A program made the position numbers and the translations under genes. 64,000 bases of DNA, taken from assembly GCA_017506865.1 (NCBI GenBank), contig JAFCMP010000097.1, forward strand, positions 62,001-126,000, read 5' to 3'. The notes below the pieces were generated by a model. The model made no database searches, had not been told where the DNA came from, and worked only from the letters and a program-made list of their open reading frames with translations. This document shows positions 1 to 12,200 of this stretch, piece after piece. Each line of letters starts with the position of its first letter. The stretch's first letter is position 1. The DNA is from Tribonema minus (lineage: Eukaryota; Sar; Xanthophyceae; Tribonematales; Tribonemataceae).

Positions 1-251
1 AGTAGTAGCACCACCAGCAGCAGGGTACGGTGGCCGCGACAGTTGGAGCAGCAGCAACAGCAAGAGTGCGATTGACCATTGTCAGTAAAACTCAAGTAGT
101 TAATGTGTGTAATGAACATACTGCATTAACTCACAAATTGCTTGATCTGGACATGGTGCCATCACACAGTTTCTGAAGCTGATACGTCAAGCAAGGTGGG
201 TGCTATTAGCAGCAGCACGGCAGCTGCAAGAATTTGCGTTACGCTCAAAAT
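1..251. other. Sequence 3' of the GT2 gene
   Basis: This is downstream of the proposed GT2 stop codon. It contains short CAG/CAC-rich simple sequence at 1-70. No gene recognised. If the real C-terminus of the glycosyltransferase differs from the model, further exons could lie here or beyond the window edge. Confidence 0.5.
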
Positions 252-3200
252 TTACGTGGCTGACGCGGATGCGCAATCAAGAAGCAGATTGCCCCTCCAC
301 CACGTGCGTTCTTGCGGGTAACCATGACCTGGAGGTTAGCATTAGCAGCAACGACCGCACGTGCGCACCGCCTTGTTGGTATGTCGAACTACCACAATGA
401 CCCTGCTGGAAAACTCTGCTAAAGCACTGCATGCAGCGTACATACTTCCTTCCGTGGACAACTGCAGCAGGTGTTCAACACTTACAGACGGACTCCGTCT
501 TGAGCACTGCGAAGGCGCCCATGGCAAACAGGACAGTCGGCTTGAGCAGGATGCACCGCAGGTTGAAGGTGCTTGAGTAGATGGCCCCACGTGCCTTGGC
601 GAAGTAGTGCTGGTAGAAAGCGCGGGAGCGTCTGCAACAGAACAAATGCAGTGCCAGGACGACGACGGCACAAGGTCAGCAGCAGCTGCGCGCTGCGGAT
701 TGCAGAGGGTCGCAAACTTCAACATGAAAGCCTCAAGAGCAGCGGCTTGAGGGACCTGCTCATTTTGTGTGAACGCAAGGCTCTGCAGCACACTCCTACA
801 TGCTCAGTACTTTGCGTGCGCTGAGAGCGCACCTGTGGTTATGGTCACCTCGGTAGCAGGCATCAAGTAACCATGACTGGGAAGCATACACAGTGCACGA
901 GTGACAGTCGTCACTAACGCTGCACAGTATTGGCACACTGGAGATCCCCCACATGCCATCAGTGACTCCGTATGCTGAACCTGCAAACGCCAAAATAGAT
1001 TGCAATCACAAGACGTGCCAACATAGCCACATGACCAATACAGCATTCCGATTGCTGTCTGAAAACACCAGGTTTCACTGTACCTGTAGGTGAAGAATGT
1101 GATGAGGTTGGCCAGGAGACCAAAGGTGAAGGGGTACAGGTACGTATGGACTTGTATTTATAAAGGCCCAAGGGAGGCCGGGTTGCCTATGCAATCGAAA
1201 AGCTTGCGTCAACGCAGCAGCCTAGTCTGCGCTGTGCCCTAGGAGTTTGGATACCGGCGCCGCAACACAGCCCAGCATTCGCGCTCCACGTGTGTATGCC
1301 ATGACGCGCTCCGCCAACTCCCGCGCCAGCGATATGCTCAGCTCAATGTGGATCTGACGCTTAGCTAACCCGGCCTTGCGTAACACATCTGCCTTCCCCC
1401 CCCCTGAGCACAGTGCTGAGTGCATTGCCAACTCCTTAACAAAAAGGCTTGTCTGCTTGCCCAGCCGTCCGTACGACTCCTGCACGAATGGCACAAAAGC
1501 CCAAGATGACGTCAAGGTGCCGGTGTGGTGCTTGACCTTCGCGTCCTCCCCCACCCCAGCAGCATAGCCGTCCGTGTTCGAGGCATTTGTTTTGCCTGTC
1601 AGGTACGAGCTCGCTGTGGGTGCGCGCACACTTGTGTCTAGCACTATTCCCTTGTTACGGTATGCACTGCTAAAGTGCAGACACCCTGGGTCAATGACTG
1701 TGTCCGCCCGATACCCCGGTACCTTGAAGACGCTAGCGTCCTCATTGCGGACAATAGAGACATGGTGCTGTCTCAAGATGCGCTGTAGGCACCGCTTTTG
1801 GGCAGTGTGTGTCGCGTTGTGCCCCCGTATGTGCTGGCTGGGGCAGCTGATCGCATGCGTGGAGGTGGGGCTCACGTCACTGCACCGCCATGGGCACACC
1901 TCGCCCTGTATGCCCCACCCGTCTATAAAGATCGCAACCATAATCATCGTGGCTGCTGCCATACTGGACATGGGCGCCGCACCCGGGCGGTCATTGGCAG
2001 CGGGTGGCACGCTCATCCACGCCATTGCCCCGGACGCACGCTGGCTGCGCAGCTGCGCCAGGACCCGCGCGCTAGCCTGTTGGCGGCGGCGGCTGGTGTC
2101 ACGCAAGTCACCAATAAGTGTAGCCTGCGTCGGCTTGCCCACGGCACCAGCCGAGGCAGCCTCTAGGTCCTCCACCAGGCAGTCCTCGTATTGACGTCGA
2201 AGAACATTTGAAAGGCCGGCTTGTAGTCCGTGCGTGAAGTGACCGCGCCGGCGGCGGGGCACTACCTTTCTGCAGATCTCGTCAGCATAGGCCTCCCAGT
2301 CGTCGTCGTCGTCCTCCTGCCCGCCGCTGCAGCTGCTTTCTTCCGCGCTAGTTTGTGTTTTAGCGGGCGTGGAAGAGGCAGCCGCGGCAGCGGCTTGAGG
2401 GCCAGGTACGGTCGCCGCCGCAGCGGCCGCCTCGGCGCCAGGCACAATGCCGTGGGTGTGTGGGGCTGGCTCAGTGGTCCCCGTCTCCGTGACGGCAGTT
2501 GCGGCGTAGATCGCTTGCACCGCAGTGGGGAGCGTCGACGCTGCGGCCGTTGTATCCGCTGCCCACCGTAGCAACGATGCTGGGAGCTGCTCGGCCACAG
2601 CTGTGCGTGATTTTTCGCCGCCATCAGCTGTCAGCGCTCGCGTAGAGCGTCGCACGGCCTCGATGATTGGCGGCAGTCCCTGGTCCTCGCGTATTGCGCA
2701 TGAGTGCTGCGCGAACCAGGTGACTGCGCCGTGTTCGTCAGTGCCGAGCCTCAGGGCCCCTGCTGCCACAGTGGCATGAATTATTGCAGGCCGCAGTGTT
2801 GTGCATGCCTGGGCCGTGTATGCGGCTGGTGCCAGTAGCCCCAAAAGCGGCATGCCCAGACCGCCTCGTCGCTCCGGCAACCGTGACGCCCGCAGTGGCA
2901 CTGCGATGTCCGTGAGTTCTGGCGGGCCCAAGCGCGGCAATACCAGCACGCTGCCACTGCTGGCTACCTCATTGTCACCAGCAGTGCAGGCGGCCAGCAG
3001 GTGTGACTTCATGACTGCCGCGGTAGCGCAGCCGTGCAGGTGCAGCATGCGTTCAAGCGTCCATGCACAGAACCCGTCAAATGCGTGCAGCCATGTCTCA
3101 CTCAAAGCCGTGTCAACGACCCGAGCTAAGAAGCCCATGCGCTTTGTCAGTGACCTGCGCAGAATGAATTGTGCTGCCTGTAGGTGATGCCGCGCCATCC

Positions 3201-6200
3201 CAGCTAGCTGCCACGACAATCGCCATGTCCCTGCGTCAACAAGATGCTTGCTCATGGCAGCATGCACATAGGCTGGGTGCCCTACCGGTACCCCGACCGA
3301 CGTAAAGCCCTGACTGGATTCTGGCATGGTGGCGTCCACAAACGGTATGTCAAGGGCGCGCAGGCGTGCTCTGGCCGCTTCATCAAACACTGTGCCGCGC
3401 ATGGCAATGGCCAGCGACTTGTCTGGTCGAACGCGTAGGCCCCCTGCCGCAAGCCGACGGATCACCTCTGCCACCCCAGCGGCCGCTGCATCGTCGAAGT
3501 AGGCAGCTTGCAGCACGTTGAGGTCATCCAGGAAAGCGCAGTGCGGGGCTGGCGGTTCCGCTGTGCTGTGGCCGTAGGCCGGCATACTGCCGGGCGTCGC
3601 ACTCACTCCATCAGGGTAGAAGAGTAGGAATGCCGCTGCCACTGCAAAGTACAGCGGCCCTAGAGGGTCCCCTTGCTGGCACCCTAGGTGGGAGCAGATA
3701 ATGCGAGCTTCACCGTTCACCTCCACTCGCATCTCTGGGGCAGTGTCACCACAGTATACGGACTCAAAGTGCGGGAGCAGCTCCGGACAGAAGAGCATAA
3801 GTCCCCGCACAATGGCGGCGCGATCCACACTGTTAAATGCGTTCTCACAGTCCAGCTGGATTGTGGTGCCATACAGCTCGTGCCACACGCGCGCGCGCGC
3901 TGCCACATGCTCGACGCCAGACCGGTATCCTACGCCAAACTGCGACATGGAGGCCAGCAGCCCCGATATTTTGCCCTTGACACCCCGTGCCGCTGTGGAC
4001 CCGAGGAGTCTGCGCCAGACACTGGAGCAGGCGATCGGACGCCGCTTCTGTCCTATGCCTGAGAGGGCCGCGGCGCGGAGAAGCCGTTGCGATTGCTCCG
4101 GCAGCAGTTCGGGCTCAACAAGCAGCGTCGTGAACACCTTGGCCAGGTGATGGGCGAATGCCGGTTCCATCACATCCGATTCTGAATCACCAGCTAGTCC
4201 TGGCGAGGCACTGCCCACGGGGCGGGTGGCTGCTTTCACTGGTGCACCAGGCCCAGCGGCCATCAAGAGGTGTTCATAGCGTAGGCCGTCCAGCCCTCCT
4301 GCCTTCCCCGCCCCTGCTGCGGACAAGGTCGACAGTATGTCTGTCGCCTCCACCTCGAGGCGCCGTCCGGCTGCGCTGGCAGCATCCTCAGGCCTATCGC
4401 TGCGATCATGCGCCTGACCCGATTCGAAGACGGGACTGCCGCTGCCAGCGGGCCCGGCGGTCGTTGCCACCCCTGCGCCGTGCAAGCAGTGCCGCCGGGC
4501 GTCGCGTACCAGGCCGCGCACTTGCTCCATTGGCGTATCGACTACCCCGGGCCGGGTGCCAGTTTCAGGGTGCTTTGCTGCCAGCACCTGTGCCGTGACC
4601 TCGTCTGCTGGGGCGCATGCTTCACGCGCCTCTAGTCGTGCGGCAGCCAGGCCTACCCCCCGTCGCTTGCCTGAGAGGGCAGCGCATGCTGTTTGCTGCC
4701 TGGAGTCAGCCTCCGTCCAGTCGGCATCGAAGTTCGTTTGTGCCGACGCCGTAGCTGCGTTGTTTGGTTTGGGGGCCCGCAGCGCCGCTGCTGCTGACAG
4801 CGTCTTTCTCAGTAGCTCCGCAAAGTCGCCAGACAGCAACGCTGCCAGCCGGGCCGCAGGCGGCATACCGGTTCCCTCCGGTTGCCTACCAAAGGCCATT
4901 GCTGCTAGCAGGTGCAGCAGCCTGTAGCCGCGCTGCACTAGAGTCTGAGAAACCTGATGAGCAAACGCCCCGGCACCATGGTGGAGGCGCACCCGTGCCG
5001 CCTCACGTGCACTGTCTGTGGCGTCCGCCAGTAGTCGTGTGGCGTGCTCCACTAGCCGTGCCCACTGGGTGCACTGCAGCTGAGTGCGGAAGGGGTTGGC
5101 AGTCGTGGTGAACCGTAGCAGCAGTAGATCCGCCTCATTGGTCTGGTCAAGTGCGTGGACGACCGAGGGCGTCGAGAGGTCCCAAGCCAGGGATGCTCGT
5201 GACTGGGGCTTTGAGGGCCTGCCACTGGTGGTGGTGGTCGGGGGGGGCGGTGACGCGGCATCGTCCGGCGGGTCCAAGTCCATGTCCGCCCATCCCACGG
5301 CCGTCCCGTGGGGGGGGCTGCTGTCCTGCAGCCTTAGGCTGTTAGACTGAGTGCGGCTGCCGGCGCTGCCAGGCGGTGCTGCAGCAGCTGCCGTTCGGCG
5401 CCGGCGTTGCGCGCCGGTTGCCGTGGCCGCCGGGCGTTTCTTGCTGGACTTTGAGTTGGCAGCGCCACTAGCCGGCACCGCCGGTGGCTTTGGAGGTGTC
5501 GCTGCGGCAGCCCCCGCCGCCGCGGCCGCGCCGTCGCTACCCGCACCCCCGCCCTCGGACTGGCCCGGGGGTACTGCCGGGCGTGCGCGCGTGGGGGCGC
5601 TTCCATTCCGTCGACACGTGTGGCATGGCGAGGTCAGCGCGCATTGCCTCTGCCCCGCGCTGGCTGACATATGGACCAGACCGCAGGCACCTGTGCATGC
5701 ACTCAGCTTCCTTACCGCCCGTAGGAAGTCTTCTGCCGTGCAACCATACATGGTGCTCATCTCCTGCACACGCTTGGCATGGTGTGCCCCAGTGTTGCAG
5801 GTACTGCTGCCTGAAGGGGCACGGTCACCGGATGGGTCGTGATCAACCTGCTGCCGGATGCCCTTGGCGTATGCTGCCGCCAGATTTTGCTGACAGTGTG
5901 ATGTGCTCGCCTCAGGGTTCAGCATCGACCTCGTGCAGCTACCACCGTTGAAGTGGGCCACTACCGGTGCCATGCGGCTCGCAGCTGACAGTTTGCCTCG
6001 CTGTTTGCTGTCCTCTTTCTGACCAAGCTGCCAAAATGCCAGTGTGCATAAAGGACACCTCAGTGGCTCAGGCTGCTGTGGCAACTGCAGCGCAGTACGG
6101 GGCTGTGTCCGACTCGGAGCCGTGATGTGGGTGCTGTTAGCTTGAGTGGTCGCCGACGCTGTCATAGTGGTTGGCAAGGGCGGAGCTGCCGCAGGGGCGA

Positions 6201-9200
6201 CAAGCAGTTCAAAGTGTCCCACATTTGTATATAGCCCAGGCGGCGTCCACAGCACATCCAGATGGCAGTCAGGCTGAGCTGGAGTTGCCGGTGCGAATAC
6301 CGCTGGCAGCCCCATCAGTTGTGCCAGCACCAGCCCTGTTGATTTTTGCGTGCTGCCAGTGGCCTGAGGCTCGGCCTGCCACACCGTCACCGAGACCGCG
6401 TAGACCGCTGCAACAATGGCCCACACAGACAAACCGAGGGGCCGTCCCCACACGCCCTCTTCCTGTAGGCGTTGCAGCAGGAGCGTGTGCCCGCTGTCCG
6501 CGCTGTCCGTTTCATTTGTGCCGTACTCGATTGCGAGGCAGCGAGCGCGTGTCCCGTACGTGTCGAATTGTTCACGTGTACACGCAGGTTGGGCTGCTGC
6601 ATGCGCGGTCAGTTGACGCATCGATGACATGCTGGCCCCTTGTTTGCCCGCCCCCTGCGTGACGTATGCCACCATCCCGTCCAGCAGTGCCTCTCGCATG
6701 GCAATCACCAGTGCTGGGGCCGGCAGTCCGTGCTCAACTGCGACGCTGTCTATGCCGTGTAGAGCTGTATGAATCAGGCAGTTGCCGTTGCCCACGTTGC
6801 TCACGGGGCGAAGCTCCCCACCACGTGCTAGCGTCGCTGTGTTTTCCCCAAGCGCCTGTTTGTGGAGTGCCTGCAGGCCCGTGTGCCAAGTGGAAAAACC
6901 ATAGTTGGTGGCTTTTGCCAGCGCGTCTTGCTGCTCCTCCACGGTGACTGTATGGCACACGGTTGAGGGTATCCGGGTCGCCACCGTCACGGTGGTGACC
7001 TTCGCCGGCCCGGATATTGGTGCTGAGGGGGCAGAGGCACCGCCCCTCGGCGGTGTGGTGGCTGGTGCCAGGGGTGCACGAGAATTGTCGCACTGGGCCT
7101 GTCGCTCCTGCGTCCGCCGTCTGTGTTTACCTCTGCGTCGACTGCGCTTTCCACTGGCAACCATAGCCGTGACAGGTGCTGTCTCGGTCATTGTTGCGTG
7201 GGTGCTGTTATCACCAGCCTGCGTTACGTCTGACTCACCACGTTTCCCGGCTGGCTGGCGAGGCGACCTGGCAACGACCGGTTCCCTAAGGGAGAGTTGG
7301 TCAAACACCGTTGCCAGGTCATTACCTTCTTCTCGGAGGGAGAGCAAGCTGAACGTGACCGTCAGGTCATGCATCTGACTCACCAGCGGTGCGCAGGAAG
7401 TCCGGCCCAGCAGGGTCTGTGTTGCTGGCGCGTCGCTGGGCGCCGGCCGCATATGCAGTCGGCGTGACGTGCGGCAGGGTCCAAGCTTGGTACCCGTCGG
7501 CCAAGCGCAAAGCACCGTGACGCGTGCCCGATTGGGGGCAAGGGCCAGTGCACGTACCCTGCGCGCGAGTGCGCCAGCCGCCCCCAGCAGGCCTTGCCAG
7601 TGTGATCCCGTCGGGTCCCTGGGGCATTCGCTAGACTGAGCGCCCGCTGCGACAGCAGCTGCGGCACTGCCAGGTGTGCTGGGCACACGATCGTTGCTTG
7701 ACATCGTTGCGCCGCTATCGCTAGCACGACTTTCGCCAGGCAGCACACCCATTGTGCTGCTCCGGGTCAGTCTCGGCAGCGGCGCATCTGCCACACCGTC
7801 CAACGTAGATGCATGGGCTTGCCTGGGGTCTACCCCCAGGTGCTCGCATCCGAGGAATTTGCGTATGGGACCACATTTGCTAGCGGCGGCGAGCAGCGCG
7901 GCTGTTGGCTTCAGGCTATTCCCCCCACCAACAGCTGCACCACCCGCTGCCGCCGCGCATGTCGTTGGTCGGGTGTGTATGTCAGCAATGTGATCATGGC
8001 CTGATGCACGGTCACAGCCTGACAGTGTGCATGCTGTCGCGGCGACCGGGCCTGCGAGGCAGTCGGCGCAGCGCCACACGTCGCACTGGTCCAGGGCCCC
8101 TAGATCACCAGATGGTGTCGTGGCGCTTGCTGCTGTGCGTCTGATGAAGAGGTTGCCGCACCCGTCGCAGACCTGCTCTAGGCCGCCGTATATTGGTCGG
8201 TGGTCTAGGAAAAGCTGAACATGCAGTTCTGCAAATTGCTTCCCTTTCCCTGTGTGGCGCGTGCGCTGGTGTGCACATGCGTGTGCCGCTGGGCAATTCT
8301 TTCCCGGGGCCCGAGGATTTGCTCGCACTATGAACTTGTCGCACATGCGGCAGTCCAGCCCCGGGATATTGACCTTCCGGTTGGCAGCGGGTGTCTTGGC
8401 GGGCGCCAAAACTGTCATAGCGGTGATGCCGGATATTGGGTGCCCGTTGCGACTGTTACCGTCAGAGGTGACGCTGCCGCCTGACAGAGAGGCGCCGCTG
8501 CCAGCTGGCTGCAAAGACCGGGACGTGATTCGTCTCTGGTGACCCGCCGGCCCAGGTTCGCCAACTTCCATCGGTACAGGCATGGTCACGGTGACCGGCT
8601 TTGCCAGCGCACCGCCAGACTGTGGCTCTGGACGGGTGACGCTGCCAGTGCTTTGGGCGCTGGCGCGGCGCCGACCCCGCCGGGGTGCAGCCGCCCCACG
8701 TTCGCCGCCCGGTGCAGCAGCCGCTGCGGCCGCTGGTGCTGTTGTCACCATGTCTGCAGTACATGGGGTTTCCGCTGCGGTGACCTCCATCGGCTGAGGA
8801 CCGGGATGCCACTGGGGAGAGGCGCCGCTGCTAGCTGGCTGCGAAGGCCGCGACGTGATCCGTCTCTGGTGACCCGCTGGCCCACTGGTAGGTTCGCCAA
8901 CTTCCATCGGTACGGGCACGGTCGTGGTGACCGCCTTTGCCAGCGCACTCAGTTTGCCAGACGGCGACTCTGGGCGGTTGATGCTGCCAATGCTTCCGAG
9001 GCGTCCCAGGGGCGGCCCGGCGCTGGCGCCGCGACGCCGACCCCGCCGGGATGCAGCTGCCCCGCGTTGGCCATCTGATGCGGCAGCGCCTGCCGGCGGT
9101 TTTGGCACCATGTCTGCCGCACGTGGCGTTGCCGCCGCCGTTAAGTCGGAGGTAACCTTGCGACCGCATGCAGCGGCGGCTGTGACAGTCGTCCGTGGCT

Positions 9201-12200
9201 GTGCAACCACCGGGTTGGCCGGTGCGGGCCCCGCCGCTGGTGCGGCAGTGGCAGCCGTCACTAAAGGCGTTTTCCGCCGCGAACGTCGTTTTGGCATTGG
9301 CGTTGTCGCTACTGGTGAATCCGGCGGCAGTGTCGCCCGACGGCGTTTATTTGCCGCTGGTGGCGGTAGTACCACCAAGCTCAGTACAATCATCGCTGCT
9401 GGCGGCAGTGCCTCCCGTAAACTCGCCGCTTGAGACTCCGAGTCACTGGCAGGCTGATGCCGCGGGCGCTTCGTCTGTGAGCATCCCCTGTCACAGTGAT
9501 TAGCGGCACCTGGGCTAGACAGATGGCGGCGGCGCTTCTTGACGTGCGCGTGGCTGCCACTGCCCTGAGGCTCGTCCGAGTCGGCTGACGACAAGTGTAG
9601 TCTGCGCATGCTTCTGCACAGCTCTGCAACCTGACTGCACACTGGCACCTCTGGCATCGGCCGCGGTCTAGAGCTCTGGGCCATCAGCTGAGGTGGTGGC
9701 GGGCCGGGTATCGGTGGCGGGTCCGGTATCGGCGGCGGGCCCGGTATCGGCGGTGGGCCCGGTATCGGCGGCGGGCCCGGTATCGGCGGGGGGCCCGGTA
9801 TCGGCGGCGGGCCCGGGATCGGCGGCGGGCCCGGGATCGGCGGCGGGCCCGGGATTGGCGGCGGGCCCGGGATCGGTGGCGGCGGCGGTATCACTAGGCG
9901 TACCCAACGGCCAACACCATGGCGGCGTCTGCGGCGTGTGTCAGATTGGCGTGCAGCTTTGACCTGCCACCACCACAAGCCAGTATTCAGCCCGTGGTTG
10001 CGCTGTTCCCGTTTGCGTTTCAGAGGTGACCCCTCCCCACGTGAGGCAGGGCTGGTAAGCCAGTGGAGAGCCATAGCTTTGAAAGGCGACTTTGAGGCGC
10101 GAGAAAAAAAAAAAAAAAAAAAAAAGAGCCCAGGCTCGGTCTCGAATGCGCGGCTGCCAACCGCGAATACTCCCCTGCACAACTATACCACTTTCAGTTC
10201 AAGATCCCGTCCTGCTCTGGTGTATCTGTTGAGGTGCTTCTCCCGCCGTCGTGAAACGAGCGGTGGTGGAACGAGTCGGTGTGCTCAAGCTCTCTGCCTC
10301 TGACCAACACAAGGCAGCTGGGCTGAATGCAATGCTGTGCAATTCGTGTCCTTGCCGCTGCAGTGTCGTGGTCCTGTCGTGTCTGTGCGTGTGCTGAATG
10401 CAGTCAGTCTCTGCCAGGCGAGGTCCCTTGTGCGGCTGCAAATCAAGCTGGTCAGCAAGCGTTCAAACCTTAATCTGGTGAACTGCTATCTACTGCCCTG
10501 CGATCCAGTGTGCCCTAGGTTCCCCCTTCCCGATCCGTCGACGGCGATATCGTCTGATGTTTTGTTTTTTTTGTTTGTTTTTTTTTAGTTTGCCCTTCTT
10601 GTGCTTCGGCCGATGTCGCTGTGTGCGTAGGTAGCTTTAGCAATATCAATGCGAGGCTTACTTGCTTACACCGGCGACCCACGCTGCGTGTCTGGCCTTG
10701 TTCGCCTCAGGCCCGCGGTGGAGCGAAAATCCGCTCTCTAGTCCTCGGCTGTAGCCAGGCCGACAGGTTGAGCGTGCGGTGCTGCTGTGCCCTCAGTGTC
10801 CCCTGTGCATCCTCGCCTTCCGCGCCGCCGCTCCGCCAGCGGCTCCTCCTTCGCTGCCTCCTCCTGCCGCTCGCCCGAGCAGCAGGGCGCTAAGCACGGT
10901 ACTGGGTACAGGTACTTGCCGATGATGAGGTCGCCAAGGTCTGCAACGGTAGCGAGCAGCCGCACTTGCAATGTGAGCGCCAGCACACTTGAGCCAGCAC
11001 CGGCAGCTCCAGCAGCATTGCAGTAACTGTAAGCTCATGGCACAATGCGGTCGGTTCGCATGCTCATGAGTGCGGCAGCCGTGCTACATAAGCCTGGGGC
11101 AATCAAGTGTGTCTAGAGTGGTGACTTGAAGGCATGTCAAAAGCAAGAAAGCATACTGACGAAATTCACAGGAGCGGCGTTGCATCGCAGCGATCCCAGG
11201 CGTCTGTGACCAACTTGAAAGCATGCGTCTGCATGCAGGTGCTTGCAGTTTTGTACTATTGCAGGGTCAACTTGAGTGCATGAAGTCTGCCAATGCCACG
11301 CTGTTTGTGATGCAAATAAGCGATTGATCTCACCCCAGCGGTTCTGGCGCAGGTGCCACTCGACGTGTGTGGTGGGGAACTCCTCGTACACTGTGATGTC
11401 GGGCACTGCACAGCAGCAGACACACGGACAGACACGCGAGCTTAGTGGCAAGCAAAATACCAGTATCATGTCACCAGGCCTCAGGAGGTGCAGTGCCATC
11501 ACCAGCGATGTGATGAGCGGCAGCCGATGCGATGCAGTCACTACACCACTTGAAAGTGGGCATGGCGATGGCTGACATGCCATCAGCGCGGCTTGCTGAA
11601 CGCACGATACGGTCTGGTCGGGCATTGCATATGGAAGCAGATAACATTGTGATTGCATCAGCAAGTTCAGACATCTGGTTGGTTAGTGTGTCTGCACCAG
11701 CAAGGGGGACATGATCGTTGCCAGCTTCAGCCAACTGAGACGTTGCATGTGCCACCTTCATATACTTCTATACTTCGAAGTATATACTTCTACTTGTACT
11801 TCAGAGCACCGTCTGCTGGCACACTGGATATATCACAACTGAGGTCTGCAGAGCATGTGCCACCTTCATATACTTCTATACTTCGAAGTATATACTTCTA
11901 CTTGTACTTCAGAGCACCGTCTGCTGGCACACTGGATATATCACAACTGAGGTCTGCAGAACTTAAAAGCAAGTGATGCTCAGCCTGTGTTAGGATCATT
12001 CATTAAAGTAGCATACAGTAGACCAAAGCAGTGCGCACTGCATCGCTCACCGAGCATGGTCTTCATGACGGACGACTCGATGATGTCGTGCGAGATGAGG
12101 TCACGCGGGATGTTGCGCTCCTCCTGCGTGCGCCCGGTCGCGGGGTCCCACCCGAGCAGGGTGATGTTGTACGCGGACCTGCACACGGACGACGCAATCG

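Larger units (their letters stand above)
1144..10903 (-). mobile_element. Intact non-LTR retrotransposon (LINE) with OTU protease, RT and restriction-like endonuclease
   Basis: The element is bounded by an exact 12-bp direct repeat, GGGTACAGGTAC, at 1132-1143 and 10904-10915. It runs minus-strand sense, with its 5' end at 10903 and 3' end at 1144. The 5' region upstream of the likely start codon is about 830 nt; the 3' UTR is only 78 nt and has no poly-A tail or obvious terminal repeat. One uninterrupted ORF covers most of it, so it looks young and possibly active. The C-terminal restriction-like endonuclease with CCHC knuckle places it among RLE-type LINEs (R2/CRE/NeSL/RandI-Dualen group). 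An OTU-like protease is known from the algal Dualen/RandI lineage, but no apurinic endonuclease domain was seen here, so the clade is left open. It lies in the same orientation as the host gene. Confidence 0.95.

Noticed and set aside
2262-9962. Many long frames on both strands across 1.2-10 kb
   Set aside because: They are shadows of the LINE ORF, whose GC-rich, repetitive sequence keeps other frames open. None shows a domain.
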